Source of the DNA: Myxococcales bacterium UBA1238
GTDB taxonomy: Bacteria; Myxococcota_A; Bradymonadia; UBA7976; UBA1532
DNA: 64,000 bases
Assembly (NCBI GenBank): GCA_002309015.1
Contig: DBWM01000070.1
Span: 110,449-174,448 of the forward strand
Direction of reading: 5' to 3'
This document shows positions 18,071 through 26,377 of this stretch, one piece after another. A program made the position numbers and the translations under genes. The notes below the pieces were generated by a model. The model was not told where the DNA came from. It worked only from the letters and a program-made list of their open reading frames with translations, and ran no database searches. Numbering within the stretch: position 1 is the first letter of the stretch; every line of letters begins with the position of its first letter.

Positions 18071-18685
18071 TTAGCAGGCCGTGAGCAGGGCGATTAAAAA
18101 CGCAAAAACGCCCGACAATACGATACGTTGGGTGAGATGAGGGATTGCTGGCCAGTGAAGGATGGTGAGCAGGCCCAAAAGGAGCAAAGCGACCCGAAGG
18201 GCCGTCTGGGTAAGGGGATGCGTCGGGCGATGCGGTTGTTGGCCGGAAATGGCGGGAAATCGCTCGAACGCCTCGGGCAGATCGCTTCGCTGAGCGGCAT
18301 CCGGATGAAAAACAAGGGTCAGGGAAGAATCAAAATCTCTTTTAAAAATGACGAGTTGATTGCCGCTTAAACGAAAATGATCGCGATGCGGCCTGGAGAC
18401 AGCAAACCAGGGCAGGGTGAGCAGAATGATCAAAAAAATCAGCATTCTGGAGGAGCGTCCGCAGCAGTAAAGCCCCAGATCTCCGCCCTCTCTGCGCCAT
18501 TGGCAGAGGGTCCAGAAGGCGCCAAAGCTGCCTGCGATGGGCAAAATCAGGGGCAGGTTCTGCGAGAAGCCGGGCTGGCGACCTTCGATCAGCGCGGCGA
18601 TGGCCAGCAGGGCGTAAAGCGCAAGGGCGAGGGCGATTTGGGTGGCGACGAGCTGGCCTGCAAATGATTGGTAAAGACGGTGCAT
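18071..18685 (-). CDS. Small integral membrane protein, weakly LptF/G-like
   Basis: A 204-residue protein with five likely membrane helices (about residues 12-33, 44-60, 78-96, 160-175 and 183-203). The short loop CQWRREGGDLGLYCCG between helices 2 and 3 resembles the R-x-E-x-x-A-L-R-x-x-G loop of LptF/LptG permeases, but the periplasmic domain is reduced to about 60 residues. It could be a shortened relative or unrelated. It is a single gene divergent from pilZ. Confidence 0.6.
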   Translation of the reverse strand: MHRLYQSFAGQLVATQIALALALYALLAIAALIEGRQPGFSQNLPLILPIAGSFGAFWTLCQWRREGGDLGLYCCGRSSRMLIFLIILLTLPWFAVSRPHRDHFRLSGNQLVIFKRDFDSSLTLVFHPDAAQRSDLPEAFERFPAISGQQPHRPTHPLTQTALRVALLLLGLLTILHWPAIPHLTQRIVLSGVFAFLIALLTAC

Positions 18686-18728
18686 CTATTGAATATGAAA
18701 AGACTTTTCAAAAAAGTGAAGGCGTAAT

Positions 18729-18770
18729 TTGACAAATGATCCGGGCGTGCGACAAATGCCTACATGTAGG
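18729..18770. promoter_or_regulatory. Promoter/operator candidate between a membrane protein and pilZ
   Basis: TTGACA (18729-18734) matches the -35 consensus exactly. The word GACAAATG repeats at 18731 and 18751, exactly 20 bp apart, and a perfect 12-bp palindrome CCTACATGTAGG lies at 18759-18770, with TAGGAT (18767-18772) as a possible -10. The divergent genes start at 18685 and 18798, so a regulator bound here could control both. Confidence 0.45.
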
Positions 18771-18797
18771 ATAAATGGAACCCAACCAGGAGAAGTC

Positions 18798-19121
18798 ATG
18801 GCCATTCGTCAAAATCGTCGCGTCCCTATGGATTTGTACATCAATAAAGTGGTCAACGGTGTGCCTCATTTGGCTGTGGTCCAGAACATCAGCCGCGACG
18901 GGCTCTACCTGCGCCGCATTCTCGAACCGCAAACGCCTCCGGGTGCGCATCTGGCGGTGGAATTCATGCTGCCCAACAGCGAGGAGCTGATCTGGACGGA
19001 AGCCGAATTGGTGCACGAGCGCGGGGAAGCGGGTCAGGGTCTTCATTTTATCGATCTGGCGCCTCGTTTTGCGCGTTCGATCGAGCAGTTCATCGAGAGC
19101 GAGCTGAACGCCGCAGGCTGA
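18798..19121 (+). CDS. PilZ-domain cyclic di-GMP-binding protein
   Basis: A single PilZ domain of 107 residues. The N-terminus MAIRQNRRVPMDLYI contains the RxxxR arm that wraps cyclic di-GMP, and VVQNISRDGLYLRR provides the [DN]-x-S-x-x-G motif. The rest follows the small beta-barrel pattern (GAHLAVEFMLPN, WTEAELVHER, GQGLHFIDL). The ATG follows AGGAGAAGTC; the open frame reaches further upstream into the probable promoter. As a stand-alone PilZ protein it probably relays cyclic di-GMP levels to a partner that cannot be named. A diguanylate cyclase lies at 2053-3540. Confidence 0.9.
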   Translation: MAIRQNRRVPMDLYINKVVNGVPHLAVVQNISRDGLYLRRILEPQTPPGAHLAVEFMLPNSEELIWTEAELVHERGEAGQGLHFIDLAPRFARSIEQFIESELNAAG

Positions 19122-19184
19122 TACGCAAAAAGGCTTTCTCAACCTCACAAGTTACTGTATTTAAAACCTTTTTGGGAGGTTTAA

Positions 19185-20378
19185 ATGCGCGTTTTAGACT
19201 TTGTGATCGAGAAAGCCAGCGAAATTTTTGCGCCGCAGGGCATTTTGCAGCAGGGCGCCATCGCGGTGGGGGGCGGCGATCTCGTTTATGTGGGCTCAGC
19301 TGAAGGACTCTCCGAGGCCTGTGCGGCTTTGGGCTGGCGCGAGGGTCGAAAGACGCGTCACATCGATGCGACCGGTTGCCTGATCACGCCAGGTTTGATA
19401 ACGCCTCATTTTCATTTGTTTTTTCCCGAAAACGCGGCGTCAGATCGGGCCGATGCGGAGCGCCTGAGGCAGGGCAGAATCGAGGCGACCCAAAAGGCGA
19501 GCCTGCGCGAATTGATGGCGCTGGGTCGAAAGCGCCTCGATCGCATGCTTTCCTGCGGCGTGACCGTTGTGGAATCTCATTCGGATGACGGCCTGCAGTT
19601 TGAAACGCAGCTCAAAATCCTTGAGGCTGGGCGGCAACTCGACGCTTCTCACGCGGTCGATGTGCTGAATTGTTTCTCGCTCGAAACGCTGCCGCCCGAA
19701 TTCAGCGATCGGCGTCAGGCGTTCGTGGATTCATTCTGCAGCGATTGGCTTCCAAGACTGGCCGCAGAACAATTTATAGATATTTGCAGTATTTCTGTAA
19801 AAGATGGCGCTTTGAGTTTAAAGGAAGCGCAGAAAATTGCAACCTTTGCGCAAAGCCTGGGCATCGCAGTAAAGCTCTGCGGAGATCGAAAAAACGCTTT
19901 AAAAATTGCGGAGTTCGCATCAAAAATAGGGGCGATTGCCGTGGAAGGCCTGGCGCAGGTGAGCGATGCGGGCATGGAGGCTTTGGCAAGTTCCCGGATC
20001 ACGGCGGTTTTATGGCCGTTGGATGCGTTTTTCAAAGCTGAAGCCCAAGCTCTGGCGCGCCGCTTGTCTGATGCTTCATTGCCGGTGGCGCTGTCGCCCC
20101 ATTCGGACTGTTGTATTTGCGAAAATCCGCAATTTTGTATGACGTTAGGCGTGGCCCGTCTGGGGCTTTCTCCGAAGGAAGCTTTGGAATCCGTCACCTG
20201 CAATGCCGCAAAGGCGCTGGGTCTGGAGGAGACTCGCGGTCAGCTTTTGGCGGGTTGCCCTGCGGATTTGGTCATTTTTGATACGCCTTCGCTCCAGCAG
20301 CTGCCCTACCGTTTTGGTCTTTCGCAAGCCGTATCTGTCATCAAAGATGGCGAAGTGGTTTTCAAAAAAGATGCGTAG
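19185..20378 (+). CDS. HutI-like amidohydrolase with altered metal and catalytic residues
   Basis: Related to imidazolonepropionase (HutI) of histidine breakdown. Shared phrases are PGLITPHFHLFF, CGVTVVE..S, LPPEF, the end TCNAAKALGLEETRGQLLAGCPADLVIFD, and LPYRFG. The first metal pair His75-x-His77 is kept, but other positions differ: the HADE metal/catalytic motif is CGDR (Cys232, Arg235), the SADHL histidine is Gly255, the T-D-x-N-P-G aspartate is His306, and the GAH-x-P-P-E histidine is Glu. It may bind metal with a Cys/His set or have another substrate; histidine degradation is unlikely. A strong GGGAGG ribosome site precedes the ATG. The next gene overlaps its stop by 8 bp. No other hut gene is nearby. 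Confidence 0.82.
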   Translation: MRVLDFVIEKASEIFAPQGILQQGAIAVGGGDLVYVGSAEGLSEACAALGWREGRKTRHIDATGCLITPGLITPHFHLFFPENAASDRADAERLRQGRIEATQKASLRELMALGRKRLDRMLSCGVTVVESHSDDGLQFETQLKILEAGRQLDASHAVDVLNCFSLETLPPEFSDRRQAFVDSFCSDWLPRLAAEQFIDICSISVKDGALSLKEAQKIATFAQSLGIAVKLCGDRKNALKIAEFASKIGAIAVEGLAQVSDAGMEALASSRITAVLWPLDAFFKAEAQALARRLSDASLPVALSPHSDCCICENPQFCMTLGVARLGLSPKEALESVTCNAAKALGLEETRGQLLAGCPADLVIFDTPSLQQLPYRFGLSQAVSVIKDGEVVFKKDA

Positions 20379-21471
20379 TTTCAACCTGTTACGTCGCATT
20401 GCATCGGGCGCGGTTTTCGTTTTCGGGACTTTTCTGAGCGCTTGTGGCGGTCCTTTGCCCGACTGGCAGCAGCCCCATCAGACTTCTTTTTCGCCGCTCT
20501 GCCTGGCGGTGGCGTCATATCACCAAAAGATGGCGCAGCTGCTCACGAACGAGGTTCAGTGGGACGAGAAGCAGCTACAAAAGGAACGCATTCTGCTCCA
20601 GAACGCGATGATTGAGCATCCGCTGACGGCGCGCTATGTGGAAAGCATCGATCCGCAGTTCAGCTTCAGGCCTACGGAATGGGCGGTTGCGGCGTTTTCG
20701 CTGGATGAGGATGTGCGCTTTCATTGGCTGCATTTGCGCCGTTTTGTTGAGAAATTACCGCAGGTTACAACGCTTGTGGATGAGCGCGGATCCTCGTTTT
20801 TAAAGGCTGCATTTGCAGAAGCGGATCAGCTTTTAGGGGCATCGCCCGGTGTCTCGATGGAGCTCCAGACCGTTTGCGGTGGCCCCTGGGCGATCAGCCG
20901 CTTGCAAGAGAGCACAATCTTCATCGATCTCTCATGGTTTGTTTCGCAACCGATTGAAAAAGCAAAGGAATCCGTAAAACAGCTGCTGACGGAAGAGGCC
21001 TTTAAAGCGGCCTTTCGCGCGCGGGTGATGCCTCAATGGCCCTCCACGCTCAATCATTCCGAGCCTGTGATGCAATATTTAGTTGCGGCTTTGGAGGCAG
21101 GGACGGGGGCTTACGGCGCGCTGCGAACCCTCGGGGAAGATGCCTCTTTCGAAACGGAAGAGCGCGAAATCTTTAGGGTTTTAGAAAACAAATATGCGGA
21201 ATGGATGGCTGCATCCGAACAGGGCCGCGCGCAGCTGCTTTGGGAGAGCCAGACGGCCGATTTCTGGTCGCGCTTTATGGCCATGCCCGTGGCTTTGATG
21301 ATGCGCCGCCTGGCCAGACAATATGGGGAGCCCGTCGTGGTCGACTTGCTGCGTCAGGATCCATCGGCGCTTTTTATGGCTTACATCGAGGCCGAAAACC
21401 GCATTTTGAGCTGGCCGCGCCTGCCCGTCGATTTGGCGGCCGATGTGAAAAAGATGTGGCTTGGAAAATAA
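20371..21471 (+). CDS. Lipoprotein of unknown function
   Basis: A 366-residue protein starting at the ATG overlapping the amidohydrolase stop, with signal RRIASGAVFVFGTFLSAC and lipobox Cys. The mature part is helical and rich in Trp and Phe. The order DLSWF..., then ...LVAALEAGTGAYG, loosely recalls secreted DUF2268/DUF5700 putative metalloproteases (I-x-I-x-L-x-x ... EG-x-A-x-Y), but no HExxH motif is present, so this is only a suggestion. The 8-bp overlap suggests translational coupling to the HutI-like gene. Confidence 0.75.
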   Translation: MRSFNLLRRIASGAVFVFGTFLSACGGPLPDWQQPHQTSFSPLCLAVASYHQKMAQLLTNEVQWDEKQLQKERILLQNAMIEHPLTARYVESIDPQFSFRPTEWAVAAFSLDEDVRFHWLHLRRFVEKLPQVTTLVDERGSSFLKAAFAEADQLLGASPGVSMELQTVCGGPWAISRLQESTIFIDLSWFVSQPIEKAKESVKQLLTEEAFKAAFRARVMPQWPSTLNHSEPVMQYLVAALEAGTGAYGALRTLGEDASFETEEREIFRVLENKYAEWMAASEQGRAQLLWESQTADFWSRFMAMPVALMMRRLARQYGEPVVVDLLRQDPSALFMAYIEAENRILSWPRLPVDLAADVKKMWLGK

Positions 21472-21481
21472 ACCTGATCGC

Positions 21482-22036
21482 TTAAGCCTGTTGAGCGGTT
21501 GGGTTCATTTTGATTTCGGTTTCCGCTGCGGATGAAGGCGCCGATTTCTCGTGAGCAATCCATTGGTCGGTCGCAGGATCGTACTTTAAACAAAGGATTG
21601 ACAAGGTTTTTTCGTCTTCAACGGTGAGGGTGTGCGCGTCATCTTTGGGCGAGGGTGAACGGGAGAGCGATCCCACTGCAGCGCCCGCCAGGGCTCCCGC
21701 CAGCCAGCCCCCTTTTTTGGGAGCGAGCATGGCGCCCAGCAAACCGCCCAGAATGCCGCCGGTCAAAAGGGCCGCCCCCTTGCTCGGAGCAGAAGCCAAC
21801 GCGAGTGAAATCAGCGCTTTTTTCTCAAACAGCTCCACCTGAAGGCGCTTTCTTTCAACGGTTACCCGGTAGACGCCTTCGCGAATCTGAATGTATTGAG
21901 GAGGCAGCGTGGGGTTTTCGCCCGTGAGGGGCTCAAGTTCAGGCAATGCCTCTACGGGCAGCTCGATCGCTTTGCTGCTGTCTGCAAAATGCTCCAGCAT
22001 ATGCGCAACTTCGACGAGTTTTAAGTGGTGGGGCAT
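21482..22036 (-). CDS. Glycine-zipper membrane-associated protein
   Basis: A 184-residue protein. The centre, GAALLTGGILGGLLGAMLAPKKGGWLAGALAGAAVGSLS, is a glycine zipper capable of forming two membrane hairpin helices. The N-terminal 90 residues (HLKLVEVAHMLEHFADSS, REGVYRVTVERKRLQVELFEKKA) are predicted soluble. The ATG at 22036 follows GGGAGG with good spacing, and lies 15 bp inside the end of the kelch gene. It is last in a three-gene minus-strand operon. Function unknown. Confidence 0.75.
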   Translation of the reverse strand: MPHHLKLVEVAHMLEHFADSSKAIELPVEALPELEPLTGENPTLPPQYIQIREGVYRVTVERKRLQVELFEKKALISLALASAPSKGAALLTGGILGGLLGAMLAPKKGGWLAGALAGAAVGSLSRSPSPKDDAHTLTVEDEKTLSILCLKYDPATDQWIAHEKSAPSSAAETEIKMNPTAQQA

Positions 22037-23748
22037 GTCAAAACCTCCCGGGTTGCGGCGAGTGAGGATGAGAGAGGGGGCAGGATGGACGCCTGGCGAT
22101 CGACCGCGAGGGTCCGGCCATCCCTGAGGGCAAAAAAGCTTTTGGGTCTGCTGCCTGGAGGCGCGCAAAGTGCCGTCTGACGGCCGGTTTTAGGATCTAA
22201 ACTGCGCGCGGAATATTTAACCTGATCGGGCAAAAAGACGATGATTTCGCCCGATGCGTGAACGATCACCTGGGCATCGCCGGGACTTTCGACGATGCGG
22301 ATACCGGTGGGGCACCATTCAAATCGCGCTTCTTTTTGATACCAGCAGCCCGCAACCAAAACGGCACCGTGCAGGCGTGTGCCTTCGCTGTCAAAAGCGT
22401 CGCAAAGGGTCCAAAGTACGGCGCCTTCCTCCGTGGCGCGTCCACCCGAAAAACAATGTGCGGCCGCCCAGATTCCGTCGGGCAGCGAGCGATGTCCCAG
22501 GGCTTCGAGCAATTCCGGAGGCGACGTGAACTGTTTTAATTCCGCATCCAGAAGCGCCACTGGCCGGTCGATCCCCTCCAATGCCCAGGCATCGCCCACG
22601 ATCAGGACGCTTCCGTCGCCGAGCTTTAAGAGCACCGGCTGCTCGATATCGGAATAGAGCGAAGGTCCTAAAATCCAGGCGTTTTCTTCGGGATCAAAGA
22701 TCTCTGAAGGGCAGATGGCCATGCGACCCTGAAGGCCGCCCACCACCAGAATGCGACCGTCGTCCAGCGAGACGGCACCGGGGGTATTGCGACCATAGGT
22801 GAGGGGGGGCGCTTTTTTCCAGGCGCCGTCTTTTGCGCGCAGACGCTCCACGGATCGGGGATCCATATGGCCTTCGCCGCCGATGGCGAGCACATCTCCG
22901 TTGGGGAGTGCTGCGAGAGCGGGCCAAAGTCGCGCGCAGCGCAAGGGATCGAGGCGTTCCCAGCGGCCGTCAGGATGGAGCAGATCGGTGTCGTCGCAGA
23001 TTTCCTGGGTGCCAGACGCGAGGGAACCTTCGATGCCGCCTACAAAAAGAAGGCCTTCCGGCGTTTCGAGCAGCGTGGGTTCCTTTCTGAAATGCGGCAA
23101 TCCCGCGCTTCTTTCCCAAACCAGATCCGAGATTTCGCCTGCAATGACGCGCTGTTGCCAGTTTTGAGCGATGTCGTGGGCCGCTTCGTCGGGCCAATCC
23201 TCGACCGCCTGGAGCGCATCGCAAATCTCTTTGGCTGAGATTTGCTCCAAACAGGGCGTCAGCACCTTCTGCTCGCCGTCCAGGCCCGCCGAACAGAGCG
23301 CCGGCACCAAAACCGAGAGCAGATTTTCCTTATGTTTTTCAAGCCCTTCGAGCTGAATTAAGCAAAGCAGGCGCGCAAACTGAAGCAGGGGATCGGACTC
23401 CTCTGCGAGCAAATCTTCGAAAGCCTGCAGCGCATCGTCAAAATGCTCTGCGGCCATATCGAGCTGAGCCGCCTGAAGGGCACGCGTCCGGGCATCATGT
23501 TCCAGAATGGCGAGCGAGGCATCGACAAAGTCATCGAGGGACTCGTAACCCGGCGCAGGATAACGGGAAACGCGCCCATTCTTAAGCCTGAAAAGGGCGC
23601 GGCTCACTTCGGGGTTGGCTTCGAGGGTCAAACCGCAGGGCACGCCTTCTTCTTCTACTTCGGCCGTCGTAATGCGTCCGTCTGAATCGGCGTGAATCCA
23701 GACGACCACATGAGGCCCCAGAGCATATTGACCGGGCGTGCGGAGCAT
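22021..23748 (-). CDS. Kelch-repeat protein
   Basis: A 575-residue protein without a signal peptide. Residues 1-215 contain helical, TPR-like sequence (AAEHFDDALQAFEDLLAEESDPLLQFARLL). Residues about 225-560 form repeated kelch blades: LLFVGGIEG, LPNGDVLAIGGEGHM, LDDGRILVVGGLQG, LGDGSVLIVGDAW and GAVLVAGCWY, each with the GG doublet or near it, as in galactose-oxidase-like propellers. Such propellers usually mediate protein contacts. It begins 3 bp after the secreted-protein gene stops, so the two are co-transcribed. The biological role is unknown. Confidence 0.85.
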   Translation of the reverse strand: MLRTPGQYALGPHVVVWIHADSDGRITTAEVEEEGVPCGLTLEANPEVSRALFRLKNGRVSRYPAPGYESLDDFVDASLAILEHDARTRALQAAQLDMAAEHFDDALQAFEDLLAEESDPLLQFARLLCLIQLEGLEKHKENLLSVLVPALCSAGLDGEQKVLTPCLEQISAKEICDALQAVEDWPDEAAHDIAQNWQQRVIAGEISDLVWERSAGLPHFRKEPTLLETPEGLLFVGGIEGSLASGTQEICDDTDLLHPDGRWERLDPLRCARLWPALAALPNGDVLAIGGEGHMDPRSVERLRAKDGAWKKAPPLTYGRNTPGAVSLDDGRILVVGGLQGRMAICPSEIFDPEENAWILGPSLYSDIEQPVLLKLGDGSVLIVGDAWALEGIDRPVALLDAELKQFTSPPELLEALGHRSLPDGIWAAAHCFSGGRATEEGAVLWTLCDAFDSEGTRLHGAVLVAGCWYQKEARFEWCPTGIRIVESPGDAQVIVHASGEIIVFLPDQVKYSARSLDPKTGRQTALCAPPGSRPKSFFALRDGRTLAVDRQASILPPLSSSLAATREVLTCPTT

Positions 23749-23751
23749 GAC

Positions 23752-24405
23752 CTACTTTATCCAGCCTTCGTCTTCTGCCTTAAAAAACAAGTCGCTTTGC
23801 GCCCAATGGGCTTCAATTAAATACCGATGTCCTGCTGTGAACTGAAGCGTTTTTTTGATTGTTTTTAAAATGGGACCATTTTGGGCTGAGCGCACGCGAA
23901 TGGTAAATTCAAATTCGCCTGCAGGTACTTCTTTAAATCGGGTCATCGCAATCGAAAGTGGCATAAAACGACCATTCTTGCCGGCCTGGTATTCCAGATA
24001 TTGCCCAACCTGGCGCGAGCGAAAGCGCACTTCCGGTGATTTGCCGTCGTTCAGTTTGGCGGGCTTTTCGGCTTTGTCGACCGTATAGACGTCGGCGCTC
24101 GTATCGGTGCAATGATCGAGGGTTAAGCTGTAGCGACCTGAGGGCTGAAAGCTCAGCAAGGCGAGATCTGCAGAGCCCGAAAGAAGGGAATAGGTCCAGT
24201 CATCAGAACTGGTCGGAATCGAGAAAAACGCTGTGTTTTCGCCTGATTGAACTTCACCTTCCCATTGACCCAGCTGGAGTTTGACCGCTTTGTTGCATTG
24301 ATTGTGGATTTCAATTTCAAAAGGGCTGCGATCGACCGCCTTAGGGGCTGCAAATGCATGGGTTGCAAGGCAAACAGCAAACAATAAACCTGAGATTTGC
24401 TTCAT
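23752..24405 (-). CDS. Secreted protein of unknown function
   Basis: A 217-residue protein with signal peptide MKQISGLLFAVCLATHAFAA. The mature sequence is beta-rich (FEIEIHNQCNKAVKLQLGQWEGEVQSGENTAFF, FEFTIRVRSAQNGPILKT) and reads like an immunoglobulin-like or DUF-type beta sandwich with a Cys pair. It heads an operon with the kelch and glycine-zipper genes, so a shared envelope role is plausible. I do not recognise the family. Confidence 0.75.
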   Translation of the reverse strand: MKQISGLLFAVCLATHAFAAPKAVDRSPFEIEIHNQCNKAVKLQLGQWEGEVQSGENTAFFSIPTSSDDWTYSLLSGSADLALLSFQPSGRYSLTLDHCTDTSADVYTVDKAEKPAKLNDGKSPEVRFRSRQVGQYLEYQAGKNGRFMPLSIAMTRFKEVPAGEFEFTIRVRSAQNGPILKTIKKTLQFTAGHRYLIEAHWAQSDLFFKAEDEGWIK

Positions 24406-24548
24406 TGTAAATTACCTATAATGGAAAAACGGTGTGAAAGTCAGAAGTGACCGATGGTTGCGAAGAGAGCGTCGGCAGGAAGGCGATGGGCATCATCTGA
24501 TTTTGCATCCATTCAAGCCGTAGCCAGGAACAATCTTTTGATTATAGC

Positions 24549-24579
24549 AAAAAAACGGGCTCTAATGCCAGATCTGGCA
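24549..24579 (-). terminator. Possible terminator downstream of ftsZ
   Basis: On the minus strand, the perfect palindrome TGCCAGATCTGGCA (24566-24579) is followed ten bases later by seven T (24549-24555). It lies 60 bp past the ftsZ stop and before the next minus-strand gene. The stem is short if a 4-nt loop is required, and the U-tract is not adjacent, so this is tentative. The palindrome could instead be an operator for the secreted-protein operon at 24405. Confidence 0.4.
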
Positions 24580-24638
24580 CTCATTCGCGCAGGACGAGAT
24601 TTGAGAGGGAGGGACTGAGGACTGTCTGGAATGAGAAA

Positions 24639-26198
24639 TCAGTGAGAGCGGCCGGGTTTATGGCTCGATGCTTTAAGAGGAGCAGGTTCTGAGGGCATTT
24701 CTTCGTTGGTGTCGTCGCTCCAAAAATCGGAACCCGTTTGCATGATGCCGATTTGTCTTCCGCCCTGGCGGCGTTCGATGCTGGGCGTGCGCATTTGTGG
24801 AGGCTGAGGCGGCAAACTATTGGTATTAAAAATGCTTCTGCTCGATTGAGGCAATCGGGGCGCAGGCGTCGGGATCGTAGGAATCGCGGGCATGGAGGGC
24901 GGAACCAATGCGGATTCGTGCGATTTATAGGTTGGCGCGTCGACCAGATGAGCGGGCGGCATGGGAGATGCGGATGTCGCCGTATGATGGGGATCGGGTG
25001 CAATGGGGTTCGCGGAGGCGTTTTTGGCCCTGGGAATCAGGATGGCGGGCCCTGTTTGCGTGTTGTGCGCTGTTTCCTCCGCTTTTGCAGAAACGGGCAA
25101 AGGAATCGAGGTCATCGTGTTGGACAGGCTGCTGGATTTCTCGCGGCCAAAACCCGTTGCAATGACGGTCACTTTGACTTCGTCTTCCATGTCGGGATCG
25201 ATGAATTGACCCCAAATCACCTCGGCGTCCGGGTGGGCGGCTTCCTCAATCATGGTCGCGGCGCTGTTGAGTTCGTCGAGCGTGAGATTGTTGCCGCCGG
25301 TCACGAGCAAAATGACGCCCGTTGCACCGTCGATGGAGGTGTCTTCCAGTAAGGGGCTCGAAATGGCTTGTTGGGTGGCGATGAGCGCGCGGTTGGGGCC
25401 GCTGCCTTTTCCTGTGCCAATCAAGGCCTTGCGCTGTTCGGGGCAGACAGAGCCGTTGCGATTTGAAAAGACCGTTTCTACATTTGAGTTGCTTGAGTTG
25501 TTCGCATTTGAACGGTTTGAAATGACCGTTTCGATATCGGCAAAATCGATGTTGACGAGGGCGGGCTTGTTGATGACCTCGACGATGGCGCGCACGGCAT
25601 CGCACAGGATGGAGTTGACCATCGCGAATGCCTCACAAATCGATGTTCCGCTCGGAGCCACGTTAAAGAGGCGCTGGTTGGGGATCACGATGAGCGTGTC
25701 GACTTGCTCCGCTAATTTGACGATGCCTTCTTCTGCCAGCCGCTGGCGCTTACGTCCTTCAAAATAAAAGGGTTTTGTAACGACGCCTACGGTCAGTGCA
25801 CCCTGCTCTTTGGCGATGCGCGCGATGACGGGCGCTGCTCCCGTACCGGTTCCGCCGCCCATACCCGCAGCCACAAAAACCATATCGGCACCGGCGAGCG
25901 CCTGGGCGATCTGCTGTTCGCTTTCGAGCGCAGCTGCGCACCCGATTTCGGGATTGGCGCCTGCGCCGAGTCCATGGGTCAACTCAGCGCCGATTTGGAT
26001 GGTATTGAGCGCTTTGTTGAGGCTGAGCGCCTGCTCATCCGTGTTAGCGACATACAACTCGACGTCCGTGAGGCCCTCGTTGACCATCGTATTGATGGCA
26101 TTCCCACCACCTCCACCTACACCGATCACTTTAAGCCGGGATGGCTTTACATGGGCGTCATACTCAAAAATGCTGCTGTCGTTCACGCGGATCTCCAA
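24639..26198 (-). CDS. ftsZ: Cell division GTPase FtsZ with an insertion after the T7 loop
   Basis: Tubulin-like GTPase that forms the division ring. Intact motifs are IGVGGGGGNAINTM, the GTP loop GMGGGTGTGAAPV (112-124) and the T7 catalytic loop NIDFAD (216-221). Between T7 and the conserved ALIGTGKGSG there are 39 residues where E. coli has 13: Asn/Ser-rich sequence around residues 227-256 (NRSNANNSSNSN, then ETVFSNRNGSV). The C-terminal linker is Pro-rich. A diverged C-terminal peptide, TPSIERRQ, resembles the FtsA-binding IPxFLRRQ and is followed by 41 more residues. The start is a TTG at 26198 after GGAGG, or a GTG at 26186 after GGAG. Last gene of the dcw operon, 179 bp after ftsA. Confidence 0.97.
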   Translation of the reverse strand: MEIRVNDSSIFEYDAHVKPSRLKVIGVGGGGGNAINTMVNEGLTDVELYVANTDEQALSLNKALNTIQIGAELTHGLGAGANPEIGCAAALESEQQIAQALAGADMVFVAAGMGGGTGTGAAPVIARIAKEQGALTVGVVTKPFYFEGRKRQRLAEEGIVKLAEQVDTLIVIPNQRLFNVAPSGTSICEAFAMVNSILCDAVRAIVEVINKPALVNIDFADIETVISNRSNANNSSNSNVETVFSNRNGSVCPEQRKALIGTGKGSGPNRALIATQQAISSPLLEDTSIDGATGVILLVTGGNNLTLDELNSAATMIEEAAHPDAEVIWGQFIDPDMEDEVKVTVIATGFGREKSSSLSNTMTSIPLPVSAKAEETAHNTQTGPAILIPRAKNASANPIAPDPHHTATSASPMPPAHLVDAPTYKSHESALVPPSMPAIPTIPTPAPRLPQSSRSIFNTNSLPPQPPQMRTPSIERRQGGRQIGIMQTGSDFWSDDTNEEMPSEPAPLKASSHKPGRSH

Positions 26199-26232
26199 TC
26201 AAAGCCTCCCCGCAAGGACGGAGACTGAACCC

Positions 26233-26323
26233 TTTTCAACGAAAAGAGACGTCAAGCGTCATATAAAAGAGCTACCCTTGGCGTCGCAATAGAAGATAGC
26301 GCCTGATTTTTCGTTGAAATCAG
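26233..26323 (-). promoter_or_regulatory. Candidate ftsZ promoter flanked by inverted elements
   Basis: Within the 179-bp ftsA-ftsZ gap, the minus strand reads TTGCGA (26284-26289), a 17-bp spacer and TTATAT (26261-26266), a plausible sigma-70 promoter. It is flanked by TTTTCAACGAAAA at 26233-26245 and its reverse complement form TTTTCGTTGAAA at 26308-26319. The second lies in a perfect 7-bp stem, CTGATTT/AAATCAG (26303-26323). The gap is the only long one inside the operon, which supports separate control of ftsZ. Confidence 0.5.
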
Positions 26324-26377
26324 TTTGGTTGTAATCCAGTTTGATCCGTATTGCTAGCGAAAAGTTTGACTTTGTGT

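Noticed and set aside
25440..25535. Intein or mini-element in ftsZ
   Set aside because: The insert is only about 26 residues, lacks splicing residues or terminal repeats, and is explained by an internal 54-bp duplication.
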